Source of the DNA: Camellia lanceoleosa | Taxonomy: Eukaryota; Streptophyta; Magnoliopsida; Ericales; Theaceae | Length of the DNA stretch: 64,000 nucleotides | Reading direction: 5' to 3' | NCBI GenBank assembly: GCA_025200525.1 | Contig: CM045763.1 | Location: 153,084,246-153,148,245 of the forward strand | In this document: in pieces, positions 45,101 through 55,449 of the stretch | Position numbering within the stretch: the stretch's first letter is position 1 | Layout of the letters: each line of letters begins with the position of its first letter | Program-made: the position numbers and the translations under genes | The notes under the pieces: model-generated | Seen by the model: the letters and a program-made list of their open reading frames with translations, nothing else | Database searches by the model: none | Told to the model about the DNA's origin: nothing

Positions 45101-46970
45101 AAATGTTAAATTTTTTTTTTTGAATTTTTTTAAAATTATTTTTATCCACTAAAGATAAAATTATGTAAAGTTGATAAATCTTTTAGACATTTATTTATTT
45201 TACCAAATTTTTTTTTTTCTATTATGTGTTTGGATGATGATCATGTAATGGGCGATCGTTTTTATTTTCATTAAATTAGTTTTCATTTTTTCAAAAATCA
45301 AATATGGAGACAATTTTTATATCATTGTTAAACCAATCCATTAAATCAAAAAATCAAAACTAAAAACATTTAATATATTAAATATATTGATTACACATTA
45401 AAATCTTAATAACCATCTATTACATGATCATCATTCAATCATATAATAAAAATTAATTTAGTAAAATAAATAAACAAATATCTAAAAGATATATTAATTT
45501 TACATAATTTTATCTTTGGTGGGCAGAAATAATTTTTAAAAATTCAAAAATATTTTTTTGACATTTATGTTTGTCAAATTAGTTTATATTTTATCAAATT
45601 GATGATTTTGCCCTTGAAATTAAGCAATGGTATATTCAATTGTCCTTATTTGGAACAAGATTCGAAATTCATGGTCAAATATGTCACAATTAAAAAGTGA
45701 AAGACCAAAATGACAGGAGCCCCAAACTATAGGGACTGATAGTGTACTTCGCTCATTTATTTTCTTGACTTTAGACAATAAATGCTAGCCATGGATGATT
45801 TTGTGTGACCAAGGTGAACGATTTGCAGGTTTCCTTCCAAGTTGCAGATGCTTTAAATCAACCATTTCCTGATGCACAATTTGATCTGGTATGGTCCATG
45901 GAGAGTGGAGAACACATGCCTGACAAAGCAAAGGTTCTTTATCTCTCACTCTTACTCCTCTGTTACTACGATCGATACTTCAAATCCAAGTCATCAAACC
46001 TAAGTTCTTGATTTTTGTACTGCTTTTATGGGTATTTGATTTGGTTGTCTCACATTATACTCTCTCATACTGATAGTTCGTTAATGAGTTGGCTCGAGTA
46101 GCAGCACCTGGAGGTACGATTATAATAGTAACTTGGTGCCATAGGGACCTCTCCCCTTCTGAGGAATCTTTGCGGCCGGATGAGACGGCTCTATTGAAGA
46201 AGATTTGTGATGCTTATTATCTTCCGGCCTGGTGTTCTACTTCTGATTATGTAAAATTACTTCAATCCCTCTCTCTTGAGGTATTAATTTCTTCAGTTGA
46301 CCAATCTTTTATATATATATATATATATATTTATCAGCGACAAAAGAAATTTATTAAAAAAGTGAGCAAGTACATGAAGTCCACCAAAATTAAGATAAAA
46401 GAAAAACCATGAATCTCATACTCATGACAGTCCAATCTCTATAAATTCAAACATGATACTTCTATACATGGTCTTATATATACCTGACTCTTATTTTCTG
46501 TGTTTTCATGTCCTGTCATAATTGGATATGTGTCGAAAAATAGTCAACCTAACTCCCTAATAGATTAATCTGAGTATCCAAGCAATATGATTTTTTGACT
46601 GCACGGCTATTGCTTATATATATATATGTATGTATGCAAGACAACGAATTCGTGATGAACTTTCTCGTGGCAGGATATCAAGGCAGAGGATTGGTCTGAG
46701 CATGTTGCCCCATTTTGGCCGGCTGTGATAAGGTCAGCATTGACATGGAACGGCTTCATATCATTGCTGCGAAGTGGTAGGTTGTTTTATGGAATGCATT
46801 TGGTATCTTGTTGTTGCCACTTTCTTTGTGCTTTGTTTTACATTCCTGACTGGATAACTTGATCAGGATGGAAAACCATAAAAAGGGCGTTGGTGATGCC
46901 ATTGATGATCCAAGGATATAGGAAGGGTTTAATCAAGTTCGCTATCATCACATGTCGAAAACCTGAATAA
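38385..46970 (+). CDS. VTE4: Gamma-tocopherol C-methyltransferase, chloroplastic; six exons with a frameshift in exon 1
   Basis: Exons: 38385-38782, 43947-44116, 45829-45933, 46077-46280, 46674-46776, 46867-46970; every intron is GT...AG and phases match. The product would be about 360 residues; plant VTE4 is about 350. It transfers a methyl group from S-adenosylmethionine to gamma- and delta-tocopherol in plastids, giving alpha- and beta-tocopherol. Evidence: EFYDESSGLWENIWGDHMHH in exon 1, the SAM-binding motif VDVGCGIGGSSRYLA in exon 2, VWSMESGEHMPDK in exon 3, APGGTIIIVTWCHRD in exon 4 and WSEHVAPFWPAVIRSALTW in exon 5. The N-terminus is Ser/Thr/Pro-rich like a transit peptide. Odd point: in exon 1 the transit-peptide frame and the enzyme frame differ by one base (near 38600-38612), so the gene is non-functional or the base is a sequencing error. 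Confidence 0.93.
38831..39987. mobile_element. TIR element with minisatellite core in VTE4 intron 1
   Basis: The left end GTGCGTTTGGTAACGTTTAC and the reverse complement of the right end (GTGCCGTTTGGTAACACTTA) are inverted repeats extending for about 45 bp (both go on through TTTTCAGTTT). The core is a GGT/GGC-rich minisatellite. No convincing target duplication is visible. Non-autonomous; a hAT- or Mutator-like origin cannot be decided. Confidence 0.7.
39000..39780. repeat. GGTGGTGGGTGGC-type minisatellite
   Basis: Irregular repeats of GGTGGTGGTGGGTGGC-like units over about 780 bp, strongly G-rich on the + strand with many GGG runs. On the minus strand all three frames stay open and give Pro/His/Thr strings, which are not genes. 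The GGG runs could fold as G-quadruplexes in the pre-mRNA (inference). Confidence 0.88.
40167..40415. repeat. Two tandem ~122-bp units in intron 1
   Basis: The unit starts AAAAATTTGATG, runs through CTTGATATGATA and 'ggccagtc', and ends near CAAACCCAGTAC. The second copy starts at 40291 and the first bases of a third unit follow. Copies are roughly 85-90 percent alike by eye. Confidence 0.8.
41578..41604. repeat. (CT)n microsatellite
   Basis: A pure CT run of about 13 units in VTE4 intron 1. Confidence 0.9.
42145..42181. repeat. (GA)n microsatellite
   Basis: A pure GA run of about 18 units in VTE4 intron 1. Together with the CT run it could pair into a long hairpin in the pre-mRNA. Confidence 0.92.
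42400..43260 (-). pseudogene. Relic of a Copia gag-protease region in VTE4 intron 1
   Basis: On the minus strand, near 42550-42400, the sequence reads AWILDSDSSHYKTPNLSTQS, resembling the Copia protease block W-I-L-D-S-G-A-S-H-H-M-T and the residues after it. Upstream frames to 43260 contain 'FNLEFFYYLDMYEDTK' and Ser-rich stretches that could be a decayed gag, but I recognise no zinc knuckle. The protease match is reasonable; the rest is inference. Confidence 0.45.
43947..44116 (+). CDS. VTE4: VTE4 exon 2 (SAM-binding motif)
   Basis: Acceptor TTTGCAG before 43947, donor AACAAG|GTTTGT. Encodes ENPMKRPKSIVDVGCGIGG and continues to SPVQAQMAEGLAASQGLVNK. The glycine-rich loop binds S-adenosylmethionine. 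Confidence 0.95.
44196..44354. mobile_element. Tourist-type MITE in VTE4 intron 2
   Basis: 159 bp with ends TTCTGTGTTTGGTTGGGGGA and the inverted TGCTATGTTTGGTTGGGAGA, flanked by TTA trinucleotides (44193-44195, 44355-44357). Size, ends and TTA duplication fit a PIF/Harbinger-derived Tourist MITE. Confidence 0.8.
44412..44515. repeat. Short tandem duplication in intron 2
   Basis: Two copies of a unit containing GGAGTAxATGTTxTCTGC and ATCATTTAAATTATTC, about 60-70 bp apart. Probably simple slippage. Confidence 0.6.
44976..45754. mobile_element. Fold-back Mutator-type MITE in VTE4 intron 2
   Basis: 779 bp with inverted ends around CAGTCCCTATAGTTTG, flanked by near-identical 9-bp repeats TTTTATTTT (44967-44975) and ATTTATTTT (45755-45763). 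The inverted repeat is not confined to the ends: blocks such as AAAGATAAAATTATGTAAA and TGATGATCATGTAAT recur inverted in the other half, so the whole element can fold into one long hairpin. A second copy lies at 62461-63263. Confidence 0.85.
45829..45933 (+). CDS. VTE4: VTE4 exon 3
   Basis: Acceptor ATTTGCAG, donor GCAAAG|GTTCTT; 35 codons, VSFQVADALNQPFPDAQFDL to VWSMESGEHMPDKAK. It holds methyltransferase motif II and is strongly conserved with the family. Confidence 0.95.
46077..46280 (+). CDS. VTE4: VTE4 exon 4
   Basis: Acceptor CTGATAG, donor CTTGAG|GTATTA; 68 codons. Contains FVNELARVAAPGGTIIIVTW (motif III) and YYLPAWCSTSDYVKLLQSLS. Confidence 0.95.
46310..46331. repeat. (TA)n microsatellite in VTE4 intron 4
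   Basis: An AT run of 11 units about 30 bp after the exon 4 donor. Confidence 0.88.
46674..46776 (+). CDS. VTE4: VTE4 exon 5
   Basis: Acceptor CGTGGCAG, donor AAGTG|GTAGGT, phase 1. Encodes DIKAEDWSEHVAPFWPAVIR to FISLLRS. Confidence 0.93.
46867..46970 (+). CDS. VTE4: VTE4 exon 6
   Basis: Acceptor TTGATCAG. Completes a split Gly codon, then WKTIKRALVMPLMIQGYRKG and the end IITCRKPE, stop TAA 46968-46970, at the expected family C-terminus. Confidence 0.94.
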
Positions 46971-48181
46971 TTACGAAAGAGATAAAGAAAGATGTGCGAC
47001 AACGAAGAGGCAAGGAGACCAATCATGGATGTTTTGGCTACCGTTACTCAGGTGGTATGTAATAATTGTAGTGCTATCACTTATTTCTATACTCATCTCT
47101 TTGGAACCTCGTAGAGGCCCACCGGATTCTGGTAGACACAAGGTCCGGTTTTGTAGTGAATAAAATTAAGACTTGAACGATCAAAATGAAACATAGGTGT
47201 ATTTTTGCTCTTGTTGTGCTAGTAGTTATCTCTCTTCTTGCTGCTCGATTGATCCACTAAGAGATCAACATCTCTCATATATAAGTTTTATTTGGTGGTT
47301 CCGGAGCACTATGTGATCGTGTCCTAAGCAATAGGGGATATGTTAATATTTTTTTTAGAAAAAATAAGAACAAAATTAACATTTGAACATTTTAATTTTA
47401 TAATTTTTTGCACAGCCATATACGCTATTTTCTTCTTTCTTAAGCCCATATATATTAAATTCACATATATATTTGTAACCAAACCCTAAGCTTTCATTGC
47501 AACACCTCCAAATCAACCTCTTTCTTAGGAATTATTGAAATAACTTCGTTAAATATATTAATCAATCAATGCCATGGCAAATCATGTGAACAGGATGAAT
47601 GCCTCACAATCAATTGAGAATGGTTGTATTAATTTCATTACCACAGCCTCCAGCTGAATACTAAGCCTCATTGCCTTAAAAAGAAAGAGCCTTTAAATTA
47701 AGTTACGAATCATTAGACAAGTCACAACAATAAAGCTTTCTTCCGAAGATGTAATTACCAAGACGACCCTCACTTCCCTTTTGTTTTATCTTTAGCCTTT
47801 TATTTTAGCTTTGAAAAATTAAAATTAGACCAGCGGTAACTTCACATGTTCTTGCCGTGTCCCATGAAAAAAAATAAAAAAATAGACACGTCATATGGCA
47901 TGTCTCATATACTTGTTCTAGCATGTCTCTGCCATCTCTGTATCCTATACGTGTCTGACACGACTACGGTACCTATGTTGAAGTGTCGGTGCTTCATAGT
48001 CGACGACAAAGAAAATGAAAAGAACTAAAGAAAAAGCCAAAGAGAAATGGACTGCATAGAAAAGAGGAATAGATGTAATAAAGAAACCCAACAAGAATGT
48101 GTGACCAAAGGAGAATCAGTCGCCATTTCCTTTCTACAAAAAGTAAATTCAGATATATTATCTATCCCCTTTGTTGTCACA
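46971..48181 (+). other. VTE4 3' UTR and downstream non-coding DNA
   Basis: No gene recognised. The first ~200 bp should be the 3' UTR. The rest is AT-rich; the open frame at 47846-48028 resembles nothing known and sits in low-complexity sequence. Confidence 0.5.
47159..47164 (+). terminator. Candidate VTE4 polyadenylation signal
   Basis: AATAAA 189 bp after the stop codon, in an otherwise non-coding stretch. Plant signals are loose, so this is only the best visible candidate. Confidence 0.45.
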
Positions 48182-49225
48182 AACCCAAAAACTACATAAA
48201 TAATAAATAAATAAAATACTAAACCTTCCCAACCAGAATAATGGCAAACACAACCAAACCAAATCAAGCCTTAAGTCCCATCAAATGGAGTCGGCTACAT
48301 GAATCATTCTTCTCCACGCGGCCCTATCAAAGGCCATTTTATTAGTCAAATTAAGTAGATTCATATCTCTATTTATAACGCTAGTCAACGTTAATCTAGG
48401 CCTACCCCGTCCCCTAAGACTTCCATCTACCGTTACAGCATCGCATTTCTTCACTACTGCCTCTATTGGTCTCCGTTGAATATGACCAAACTATCTTAAA
48501 TGATTCTCTCTCAACTTATCTTCTATCGGTGCTACTCTTACCCATTCCCGAATACACTCATTCCTAATCCTGTCTTGTCTAGTCTTACCACACATCCACC
48601 TTAACATCCTCATCTCAGCCACACTCATCTTATCTACATGTTGTTTCTTAATTGCCCAACACTCCGTCCCATACAACATAGCTGGTCTAATAGCCGTTCT
48701 ATAAAACTTACCTTTTAGTCTAGTGGGTATTCGTTTATCGCACAATACTCCAGACGCACTTCTCCACTTACACCATCCCGCCTTAATCCTATGGGCCACA
48801 TCTGTATCAATCTCTCCCGTTGTTGTGATAATCGACCCTAAATAATGAAAATGTTCACTCTTAGGCAGTTCTTGGTTCTCAATCTTCACTTCTCCTCTGC
48901 TTTCATTGTTACTGTTACTAAATTTACACTCCATGTACTCTGTCTTACGTCTGCTTATCCGGAATCCTTTAGATTCAAGAGCTTTTCTCAAAATCTCCAA
49001 CTTTGTGTTAATTCCTTCTCTAGTCTCATCTACTAACACAATATCGTCTGCAAAAAGCATACACCACGGTACGTCATCCTGAATATTTATCGCCAACTCG
49101 TCCATAACTAAAGCAAAAAGATAAAGATTTAAGGTAGATCCTTGGTGTAACCCTACAGTGATAGGAAATTCATTTGTCTCTCTAGCTGACGATCTAATAG
49201 TGGTCACACACATGCACACGCGCAC
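48182..49225 (-). pseudogene. 5'-truncated RTE-type LINE reverse transcriptase
   Basis: The minus strand reads EFPITVGLHQGSTLN, then DDVPWCMLFADDIVLVDETR with the FADD catalytic box intact, 'SKGFRISRRKTEYMECKFS', HYLGSIITTTGEID, 'RLKGKFYRTAIRPAMLYG', CWAIKKQHVDKM. After a stop (Trp to stop) it goes on FGHIQRRP to RGRGRPRLTLTSVINRDM and the RTE-like C-terminus 'DLRLDLVWLCLPLFWLG'. The match starts abruptly near 49225, lacking the endonuclease and upper RT, which is the usual 5' truncation of LINE insertions. TTATTTATTTATTATT at the 3' side (about 48200-48220 inverted) may be the tail. Confidence 0.9.
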
Positions 49226-49955
49226 GCACAGAGAGGTGGTTTTTTTTTTTTTTTTTTCCTCCTTTCTATTTAAAAAAATAATAGTTAAGGGTTACTTGAC
49301 ACATTCCAGATCAATTATTCATTTTTTAGAAACACATATTTTAGAAATAATGAATATTAATAAGATTTTTTTTTTCTTCTCCTCTTTGTGGTTTTTGCTT
49401 TTTGGGTTGCGGGGGAGGGGGCATATGAAAATGACTATAATCAATATTATATAGATTGCAAATATATATATATACATATCGTTTGATAAGTGGATTGCAA
49501 AATATGTGTACACACATATAATGTGATGATAGTTAAACAATTGTCAAATTGTTTAAATTCAAAATTCTATCAACATAGGTAAAATAATTAGCAATAGGAT
49601 GACAATTTAACAATTGTCAAATTATTTGAATTCAACATGATATTCTATGCACTAAGGTAAACGTTGAGAAATGTATGTTATCATAAAATTAACTACCATC
49701 TAATTGAATCATAGCATTGCAATATTCAAATTATATTGGATGTTGAGTACGGGCATATGTCTATCAATTTTGACAAAAGACCAAGCACAAAAACAAGTTT
49801 AAAAACTAAAAAAACACAAGAACTCCACATTTATCCAAGGGATTTCAGAATTTGATGGTATTAACACAACTTCATAGAGTACGAAGAAATAAATTTAGAG
49901 GCAAGAGTCATAAAGCCTCCACAAACCTTGTGAGTTGGTCCAAAGCAGCCAAGGC
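49226..49955. other. AT-rich intergenic DNA
   Basis: Contains CACACACA/GCGCACGC dinucleotide sequence at 49205-49235, poly-T at 49243-49258 and TA runs. No gene or element recognised. Confidence 0.5.
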
Positions 49956-49960
49956 ATATC

Positions 49961-50306
49961 TGTGGGAGCTAGAAAAAAACATATATCAGTTTATTGGGAT
50001 TAACCCAAACAAGGCCTACAATGGGTCCAGCCCAAACAAATATCACACCCCCTATCTATATTAGGGGGAGGGGAGGATCCCAGAAGAGAGGGTATGTCAT
50101 ATCTTTCTATACTAGACACCAACACTCTTCATTTCTATATCTTCATTTTGTCAATCAAGTAATTAACTTCACCATCAGAGTTTCTCCGGCTAGCAGTCTT
50201 AGTTGGGTGGCGTCGATTATGCTCATCTTTGCAGATCTACAGGGACAAAGTTCATCTCTTCGTCGGATCTCTACAATCCATGTACAAGGATTTTCATGGT
50301 CTCACA
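49961..50306 (+). repeat. 5' LTR of the non-autonomous element
   Basis: 346 bp with TG...CA ends. It is longer than its partner because it contains about 80 bp (TCGATTATGCTCATC to CCATGTACAA) missing from 61349-61605. Confidence 0.88.
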
Positions 50307-50307
50307 A

Positions 50308-50324
50308 TTGGCGCCGTCTATGGA
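50308..50324 (+). promoter_or_regulatory. Primer binding site of the non-autonomous element
   Basis: TTGGCGCCGTCTATGG lies one base after the LTR. TGGCGCC starts are common in non-chromovirus Gypsy elements of plants; the matching tRNA was not determined. Confidence 0.7.
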
Positions 50325-50389
50325 AACGACTGAATGAGATCAACGAAGAACACAACAAACATAATACTGTAAGTAAACATGTACTGGTT

Positions 50390-50993
50390 TGTTGGTGATA
50401 ATTACTAATAAAATACTAAAAATTACAATAACTATTGAAAGGGCTGAGGCGCGAGAAATTCGCTCTCTTTAAGGAGATTTAAGCTCTTTGTAGTTAGGCA
50501 AAGCCTCACACCGGTGCAATAGAAAAAACCTTGACTTATCCCCCCAAGATACAATAGCCCGACTAAGTTGTATGATTCACCAATACTACACAATTGGTTG
50601 AATCCAAAACTTCATCACATATACTCTTTATTTCTTTGCTTGATAATCTCTCAAATACAAACTCCAGATTTCTCTCTCCCTTGAGTTAGTTTTTTTTTTT
50701 TTTTAGGAGGGGGGGTGAGCTACAAATAAGAGAGGTGAAAGGCTCAATTTATAAGTAAGGATACTTGGAGAGAAAGAAAAAGACTTGACTTAGAGGCAAA
50801 GACTTGGAGAGAAAGAAAAGATTTGACTTAACTTAACTTAGAGGCAAAGACTTGGAGAGAAAGAAAGGACTTAACTTAAAGGCAAAGACTTGGAGAGAAA
50901 GAAAAGAAAACTTGAAGGGAAAGAAAGGTAGCTTAGAGAACAAGCATACAATATAATCTATAATACATTATAATATTAAAATATCTGCTAACA
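50390..50993 (-). repeat. Copia 3' LTR
   Basis: In element orientation it starts TGTTAGCAGATATTTTAATA and ends TATCACCAACA. It contains a purine/pyrimidine-biased run of three or four 'gacttggagagaaagaaaag' repeats at 50760-50905. Confidence 0.9.
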
Positions 50994-51010
50994 TTCCCCC
51001 ACCTATTTTA
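50994..51010 (-). promoter_or_regulatory. Copia polypurine tract
   Basis: The minus strand reads AAAATAGGTGGGGGAA directly before the 3' LTR. Confidence 0.8.
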
Positions 51011-51552
51011 ATATTATAGGCAACAAAATCTGAAATTATTAGGCAAAGAAGAATATTATGCATCATGGTAAGTGTGCTTTGCATTGAACCTCCATTAGTG
51101 AAACAGTAATATCTACTCCAGAGTCAATAGTATGCTCAACATTGAACTATGACTGCTTAAGGGAAATAAATAATTATTGTACACACATAATATTCCAGGT
51201 GTTCACATAAGCTTTAATAGCCACTACGGCCTTGTGCGCTCCCAGGATTCATGAGTGTGTTTGAGAATTAGCTCAAATCTCAGAGGTAGCGACCCCACTA
51301 ACATACTCACATAGGTGAATTCTATCAAGGGTGCTCCTGTAACTATGACACCCCACTCAATAAGAGCTACAAAAATTCATTAAGAGTTTTTTGTTTTTTT
51401 TAATAACTCAACCTCTACAATGTTACCGAATAAATGTACTTACATCATAGGGATGGGTAAAAATTAATTTCGTGTATTTCTTACGGCCATCATATGATCG
51501 TTATTCTTATTGAACGCAGTTACAGGATCTCTGGTCCCTAGGTTAGGTATCC

Positions 51553-52446
51553 TCATACATGGCTCCTGCTACATTCAATGGGCTTCAACCCCATCCTCCT
51601 CGATGTATTCCAGACTCTATCTCTTGCTAAAGCCTTAGTTAATGGACCTGCAAGATTATCACCAGATTTAATATAATCCACATTTGTGATGTCATTATTT
51701 ATATAAGATCTCACAGTACTGTATTTTCTTCTGATAGATCTGGATTTACCGTTATAATAACGGTTATTAACTCGACCAATTGCTGCGGTGCTATCACAAT
51801 GAATCAATATAGGTGGAATTAGTTTTTCCTAACAAGAGATTTCATTTAACAAATCTCTCAACCAATTTGCTTCTTCACTAGTTGTAGCTAAAGTAATAAG
51901 CTCAGCCTCCATTGTTGAATTAGCAATAATGGTTTGTTTTTTTGATTTCCAACTTATAGCACCACCTCCCAAGGTAAATAAGTAACCAATGGTTGATAAT
52001 AAATCACCTGACAAGATATTCTAATCGGCATCACTAAAATCTTTAAGTACTGTAGGATACTTATTATAAAACAAGCCATATTTTATGGTACCATATAAAT
52101 ATTTCATAATCCACTCAATGGCTAGCCAGTGATCATTGTCAGGCTTGCTAGTAAACCTCCTAAGTACTTCAACTGCATAGGCAATGTCAGGTCTAGTACA
52201 GTCAGTCGCATAACGCAAGCTACCAATCATACTAGCATATTCCTTTTGATTAATTACATCCTCATCACTTTCAATGGGAAATAAATATACATGAGGATCA
52301 AAAGGAGTAAGAACATGCTTGCACTTATAAAAATTATATTTTCTCAAAATTTTCTTAACATAATGCGACTGATCAAGAAATATACCATCACGGGTTTTGA
52401 TAATTTTCATTCCCAAAATATAATTAGCCTCATCAAGATCTTTCAT
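51553..52446 (-). pseudogene. Copia RT C-terminus and RNase H
   Basis: Three open pieces. 52446-52021 begins MKDLDEANYILGMKIIKTRD and includes SLRYATDCTRPDIAYAVEVL. 52014-51829 has the RNase H entry '[18 protein letters not shown]' and [20 protein letters not shown]. 51807-51553 has IHCDSTAAIGR and the C-terminal 'DNLAGPLTKALARDR'. Stops near 52018 and 51826 separate them. Confidence 0.9.
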
Positions 52447-53129
52447 ATCAAATGGCTACTAAGTATATTTTTAGTTTCCACGATAATATGCAAATTAGAG
52501 CCAAATATAAGTAAATAAACCACATAGAGGCTAATAATGACATGAGAATTTTCTTTAGATTTATAGTAGATGCATTTATCACATTCATTAGTTTTATAAC
52601 CATTCTCAATCATGCAGGAATCAAATTTCTCATGTCACTGTTTAGGAGCCTGTTTTAAGCCATATAGGGGTTTAACTAGCTTGCACACTTTGTTTTTTTG
52701 ACCGGGTTCCATAGAACCCTCAAGTTGATCCATATAGATTTCTTCATCAAGGTCTCCATTTAAAAAGGCTGTTTTAACATCTATTTGATGAATTTTTAGA
52801 TTATGAATTGCAACCAATGCAATTAATAATCTAATGGATATAACTCTAGTAACCGAAGAAAATATATCAAAAAAGTCAAGATTTGCTTGTTGTTTTAAAC
52901 CTTTTGCAACAAACCTTGCTTTTATATTTATCAATAGTTCCATCCGGTTTAAGTTTTTTTTTCTCAAAACCCAGTTACAACCAATAGTTTTATATCCTGG
53001 TGGTAAATCTACTAATACCCAAGTTTTATTGGATAATAATGATTCCATCTCATTATTTACAGTCTCGTTCCAAAAAACAGAGTCAGTAGATGCTAAAGCT
53101 TCTTGTAAAGTTAATTGAGTTTCCTCCAC
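52447..53129 (-). pseudogene. Copia reverse transcriptase, catalytic box destroyed
   Basis: Starts EALASTDSVFWNETVNNEME and 'NKTWVLVDLPPGYKTIGCNW', then KARFVAKGLKQQANLDFFD, 'IHQIDVKTAFLNGDLDEEIY' and KLVKPLYGLKQAPKQ. After a stop, the catalytic box near 52515-52526 reads Y-V-V-Y instead of Y-V-D-D, followed by LLIFGSNLHIIVETKNILSS and a frameshift. Both catalytic aspartates are gone. Confidence 0.9.
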
Positions 53130-53270
53130 ATTAAAAACATGATAATCAGGGCCAAAATCTTTTTCTAATCTGGTTCTTTTACTCCTTCTAAGTTCAAAAA
53201 CTACAGTGTTTTGGTTTTGTAAAAGAGAAGTAGAGGAACCGGTTTCAGATAAAATATTTTCTTGATAATT

Positions 53271-54459
53271 TTAACCCCCACCATTTTTAGATTTAAAAGA
53301 AAATTTTTCTTCATGAAAAATTGCATCACCTGATTCAAAAATTATTTTGTTTTCAATATCAAAAAATCTATAAGCTGTACTATTTGTTGCGTATCCAAGA
53401 AAAGCACAAGTGGCAGCTTTCACACCTAATTTAGGTCTTTTAGGGTCCACAAGTCTAACAAAGGTTAGACAACCCCAAACTCTCAAATGTCCCAAATTTG
53501 GTTTATGCCCTTTCCACAACTCAAAAGGTGTAACTTTTGTTTTTTTTATGTGGCACTCTATTCATAACATAACATGCAATTAAAATTGCTTCTCCCTACA
53601 AATTTGAAGGAGCACCTACTTCAATTAGTATAACATTTGTTAAATCAGTTAAAGTTATATTTTTTCTTTCTACTACACCATTAGATGTAGGTGAATATGG
53701 TAGAGTAGTTTCATAGATTATTCCCAAAGACTGAGCAAATGAATTAAATCTAAAAGATTCATACTCCCAGCCTCTATCACTTCTATATCTTTTAATCTTT
53801 TTACCGAATTGATTTTTCATTTCAAGTAGGAATTCTTTAAATTTTTCAAAAGCATTACTTTTATTTTTCAACAAGTATACATAAGTGTATTTTGAAAAAT
53901 CATCAATAAAAGTGATAAAATATCTATTTCCACCACGTGTTAAAATTCCTTCAAATTCACATAAATTAGTGTGAATTAATTCTAGCAATTCAGTATTTCT
54001 TATCACACTTTTATGAGGCCTTTTAGTTATTTTTGTTTGACTGCAAACTTCATATTTCTCAAAATTATTTGTTAGTCTGGGAATTAATCCTAAACTACTC
54101 ACGACTCTTACATATCGGCTATTAATATGACACAGACTTGCATGCCAAAAATTCATAGAAGACAGCATGTAAACAGAAACATGTGCTTTCTTATTCTCAA
54201 TATTTAATTTAAACATTCTATCACATGCATATCATTTTTCTACAAATATGCCTTTTTTAGTGATTACATATTGGTCAGATTCAATAGTCTGCTTGAAACC
54301 AGCTTTGTTGAGCAAATAACTCGACATTAAATTTTTCCTCATGGATGGTGTATACAACACATCTTTTAAAACAAGCACACGTCCAGAGGTAAATTTCAGC
54401 TCAACATCCCCACACTCGAGCACCTTGGTTAAACTGGAGTTACCAAGTATAACAATCAT
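53271..54459 (-). pseudogene. Copia integrase
   Basis: 54459-54232 is the pre-integrase 'GDVELKFTSGRVLVLKDVLY' block. 54216-53596 has FWHASLCHINSRYV and C-x-x-T zinc-binding remnants, FITFIDDFSKYTYVYL (Asp 1), RYRSDRGWEYES (Asp 2) and SPTSNGVVERKNITL (Glu). 53519-53271 has HLRVWGCLTFVRLVDPKRPK. The second cysteine of the zinc site appears changed (CSQTK instead of CxxC). Confidence 0.92.
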
Positions 54460-54489
54460 CTCCTCATTAAAAGGTGTAAAATCTTTGTA

Positions 54490-54720
54490 CTAATCTTTAT
54501 CATAGTAGACATGCCTATTGGCACCAGAGTCTGTCCACCACCCTTTCACAGATTGAACCATAAAAATATCTATAATCATAGCCACACATGGGTCCTCGGT
54601 AACATTAACATGTGGTTGAGACATTTGTTTCTGAAAATTGCAAGTTCGAGCAATATGCCCACTTTTGATACACACAAAACATGCCACATTTGTCAGATCT
54701 TATGAAGGGGGTTCTTGGTT
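54490..54720 (-). pseudogene. Copia zinc knuckle and aspartic protease
   Basis: An intact CCHC knuckle, CFVCIKSGHIARTC, is followed by VKGWWTDSGANRHVYYDKD, the DSGA protease active site. The frame ends at a stop near 54490. Confidence 0.9.
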
Positions 54721-54771
54721 CCATATCTTTTGCCTCGGGTAATTTTTATTTTGTGGCCTTCCAGTATTTTT

Positions 54772-55449
54772 TCATATTTTCTTAACTGGCTTCAAGTGAC
54801 TATTTTTATGAAATCTACCTTTAGGTAAAGTATTTCCAGAAGTTAAATTTACCTTTGTAGTGGAGTGCTCTTGTGTCATAACGCATCTTGTCCTCATGCT
54901 TCCTCCTCCACCCGAATTTGTGTGATTAGAGTCTGATGTCTCTTTTTGCTTGTGACACATTGACTTTTGAAACTCCCACCAAGATGATGGTAGTTTGTCA
55001 ATAATACTTGCTACGACAAGATTGTCTCCAATTTTGATGCCTTTGGATCTAACTTTAGCCATTAGCATCTAAAAATCTTGAACTTGCTCCACTACTGATT
55101 TTCCATCTATCATTTGATGCCGGAAAAAACAGCTTGCAGCATATTTTTTAGCGCTTGCCTCTTCAGTATTATATTTATTTTACAAGGCTTTTCAAATTTT
55201 CTCGGCAATGGTGTAAATAGAATCATAATAATTATAAAATTGATCCGAAAGACAATTCAAAAGATAATATCGACATTTATACTCATCTGTGTTGTATTTT
55301 TCGATTTTTTCAATATAAGTGGCATACTCCTCGTCGGTCATCTCTTCAGTGGAGACTTTGTTCGGATTTTTCTGGGTTAGGATATAGGCCACCTTGAGGA
55401 GACTGAGGTAGAAAAACACCTTGCCTTTCTATCTCTTGAAATGGGCTCC
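54772..55449 (-). pseudogene. Copia gag, main part
   Basis: Begins at the solo LTR border with [23 protein letters not shown], then [19 protein letters not shown], '[15 protein letters not shown]' and [16 protein letters not shown], the UBN2-type gag of Copia elements. Stops replace Trp or Gln codons. Its first ~20 codons lie at 58520-58585. Confidence 0.85.

Noticed and set aside
47846..48028. 60-codon + strand frame after VTE4
   Set aside because: Low-complexity start, no conserved motif, and no gene context.
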